Of a stretch of DNA of 64,000 nucleotides, positions 63,086-64,000 are shown in pieces (within the stretch, counting starts at the first letter, position 1; each line of letters opens with the position of its first letter). A program made the position numbers and the translations under genes. The stretch covers positions 81,728,925 to 81,792,924 of the forward strand of contig CM038225.1 in assembly GCA_021442155.1 (NCBI GenBank). Reading direction: 5' to 3'. Source of the stretch: Cymbidium sinense (taxonomy: Eukaryota > Streptophyta > Magnoliopsida > Asparagales > Orchidaceae). Under the pieces are notes generated by a model. The model worked only from the letters and a program-made list of their open reading frames with translations, searched no databases and had not been told where the DNA came from.

Positions 63086-64000
63086 TGTTGAACTGATTAT
63101 TGAATGAGGTTAACATCAATTTGAAATCAATAGGAATTCCTATTCTCAAATAGGAATATCCTAATTCAATGCTTAGGACACCTCACCTAGGGTCCTAGAA
63201 AATCTTTATGAGTTTATTTGGTATAGGTAGAATCAATCCAAACATTCAATTTGGATTAACTCAAATAAATCAAATTAAAACAAAATTAAAATTAATGAAA
63301 GAATCTAAACCCATTCCATTTGAATCAAATTGATCATTTGAACTCATTTGGAATCATAAATAACCTATTTAAACTAAATGGGTTAAAATGAAATGAAATT
63401 TAAAATCAACTCAAATTAAATGGTTTAATCAAATCATAATGCAATTGACCATCAATTTCATTACGGTTTAAATAATAAACTTAAAAATGCAAAGGCTAAA
63501 GTTAAATCAAAATACTTTAAATCAAAGTATTTGGTTGGATTCAAATTCCTAAGCCAATTCAAATGGAATTAAACCTAATCTCAAATTCATTTGAGATTAA
63601 TTTGGGCATATCATACTTTAGTCCAAACTAAGATGATAATAGCATATTTCATGGAAATAATAAAAGCAAAAGGGGAGGGGGGACGAAAGAAAAATGCCAT
63701 TTTCCTAACTTCTTCCCCTCCACCTCTTCATTTGAAACAGGTGGAGGATAAGGAATGAGTATGGTAACAACCCTCCAAAGTTTGCTATCAGCCAAGCCAA
63801 CCAAGGAGGAAAAATATAAAGATGGAACTCATGGCCAAGGGGGGAGGACATATTTAGACCTCTCCTCTTGCAATAACAACCTCTCCATCACCTTCTCCAG
63901 TGAAAATAAAGAGGAAATGAACCATACCCCACCTCCCAAATTATCGGCGAGTAGGAGAATGACCAACACCATTTGGACTGATCCAAGCTTGGTCAAGAGC
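63086..64000 (+). repeat. Probable start of an LTR related to LTR-X
   Basis: TGTTGAACTGATTATTGAATGAG lines up with the LTR-X start TGTTGACCTC..TGAG, and the preceding acacatattgagggtccattt lines up with acacctattgggcaccctttа-like sequence before 6,451. The body (63,190-63,620) is AT-rich with many TTTGAAT/ATTTGAA words but few TTGACC. From 63,660 it becomes richer in G and C, with a purine run at 63,668-63,683. The end lies outside the window. Confidence 0.4.

Noticed and set aside
63668..63683. Purine run aaaaggggagggggg as a polypurine tract of a 3' LTR.
   Set aside because: No LTR start or pol is visible around it, and a better LTR start lies upstream at 63,086; it may be relevant only if more sequence to the right shows an LTR.

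Overview
The window looks like intergenic, retrotransposon-packed DNA from a plant nuclear genome, most likely a large-genome angiosperm. The base composition is strongly AT-rich. The only protein-coding matter recognisable by eye is decayed Ty3/gypsy gag-pol, from two lineages that are plant-typical: a Tat/Ogre/Retand-like element and a chromovirus. I see no host gene, tRNA, rRNA, CRISPR array or prokaryotic-style system. The species cannot be named from this sequence.

Almost everything from 1 to 38,435 and from 46,138 to 61,973 is explained by one repeat, here called LTR-X. It begins T(G/A)TTGACCTC, ends CACCAYA and is unusually long, about 7.5 to 8.2 kb. Layout: 1-13,977 is an internally deleted + strand X element (5' LTR remnant 1-3,245; 3' untranslated region with tandem repeats 3,246-6,450; 3' LTR 6,451-13,977). 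It sits inside the 3' LTR (13,978-18,149) of a - strand X element. That second element has a 3' untranslated region at 18,150-20,697, broken gag-pol at 20,698-28,130 (gag at the high end, integrase at the low end) and the 5' part of its 5' LTR at 34,240-38,435. Another + strand LTR-X (28,165-34,239) is inserted in that 5' LTR. 38,436-39,777 is unclassified AT-rich DNA.

39,778-46,016 is a + strand chromovirus (element Y): 5' LTR with TATA box, primer-binding site matching initiator tRNA-Met, gag with CCHC knuckle, protease, RT, RNase H, integrase, a C-terminal chromodomain and a short purine tract, all riddled with stops. Its 3' LTR starts at 46,017, is split at 46,137 and resumes at about 61,974. 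The 15.8 kb between is a - strand solo LTR-X (46,138-50,265 plus 57,928-61,973), itself split by a + strand LTR-X (50,266-57,927). From about 62,165 there is a 3'-UTR-like repeat region and the probable start (63,086) of a related LTR.

No element here can act autonomously as it stands. The main points of interest are the very long LTR-X, its dense TTGACC/T (W-box-like) array, conserved palindromes in its GC-rich part, three antisense self-insertions that fall within about 0.9 kb of the LTR, and 3'-UTR tandem repeats that could seed satellites. All alignments were made by eye; boundaries are good to a few bases where terminal motifs are stated and to tens of bases elsewhere.
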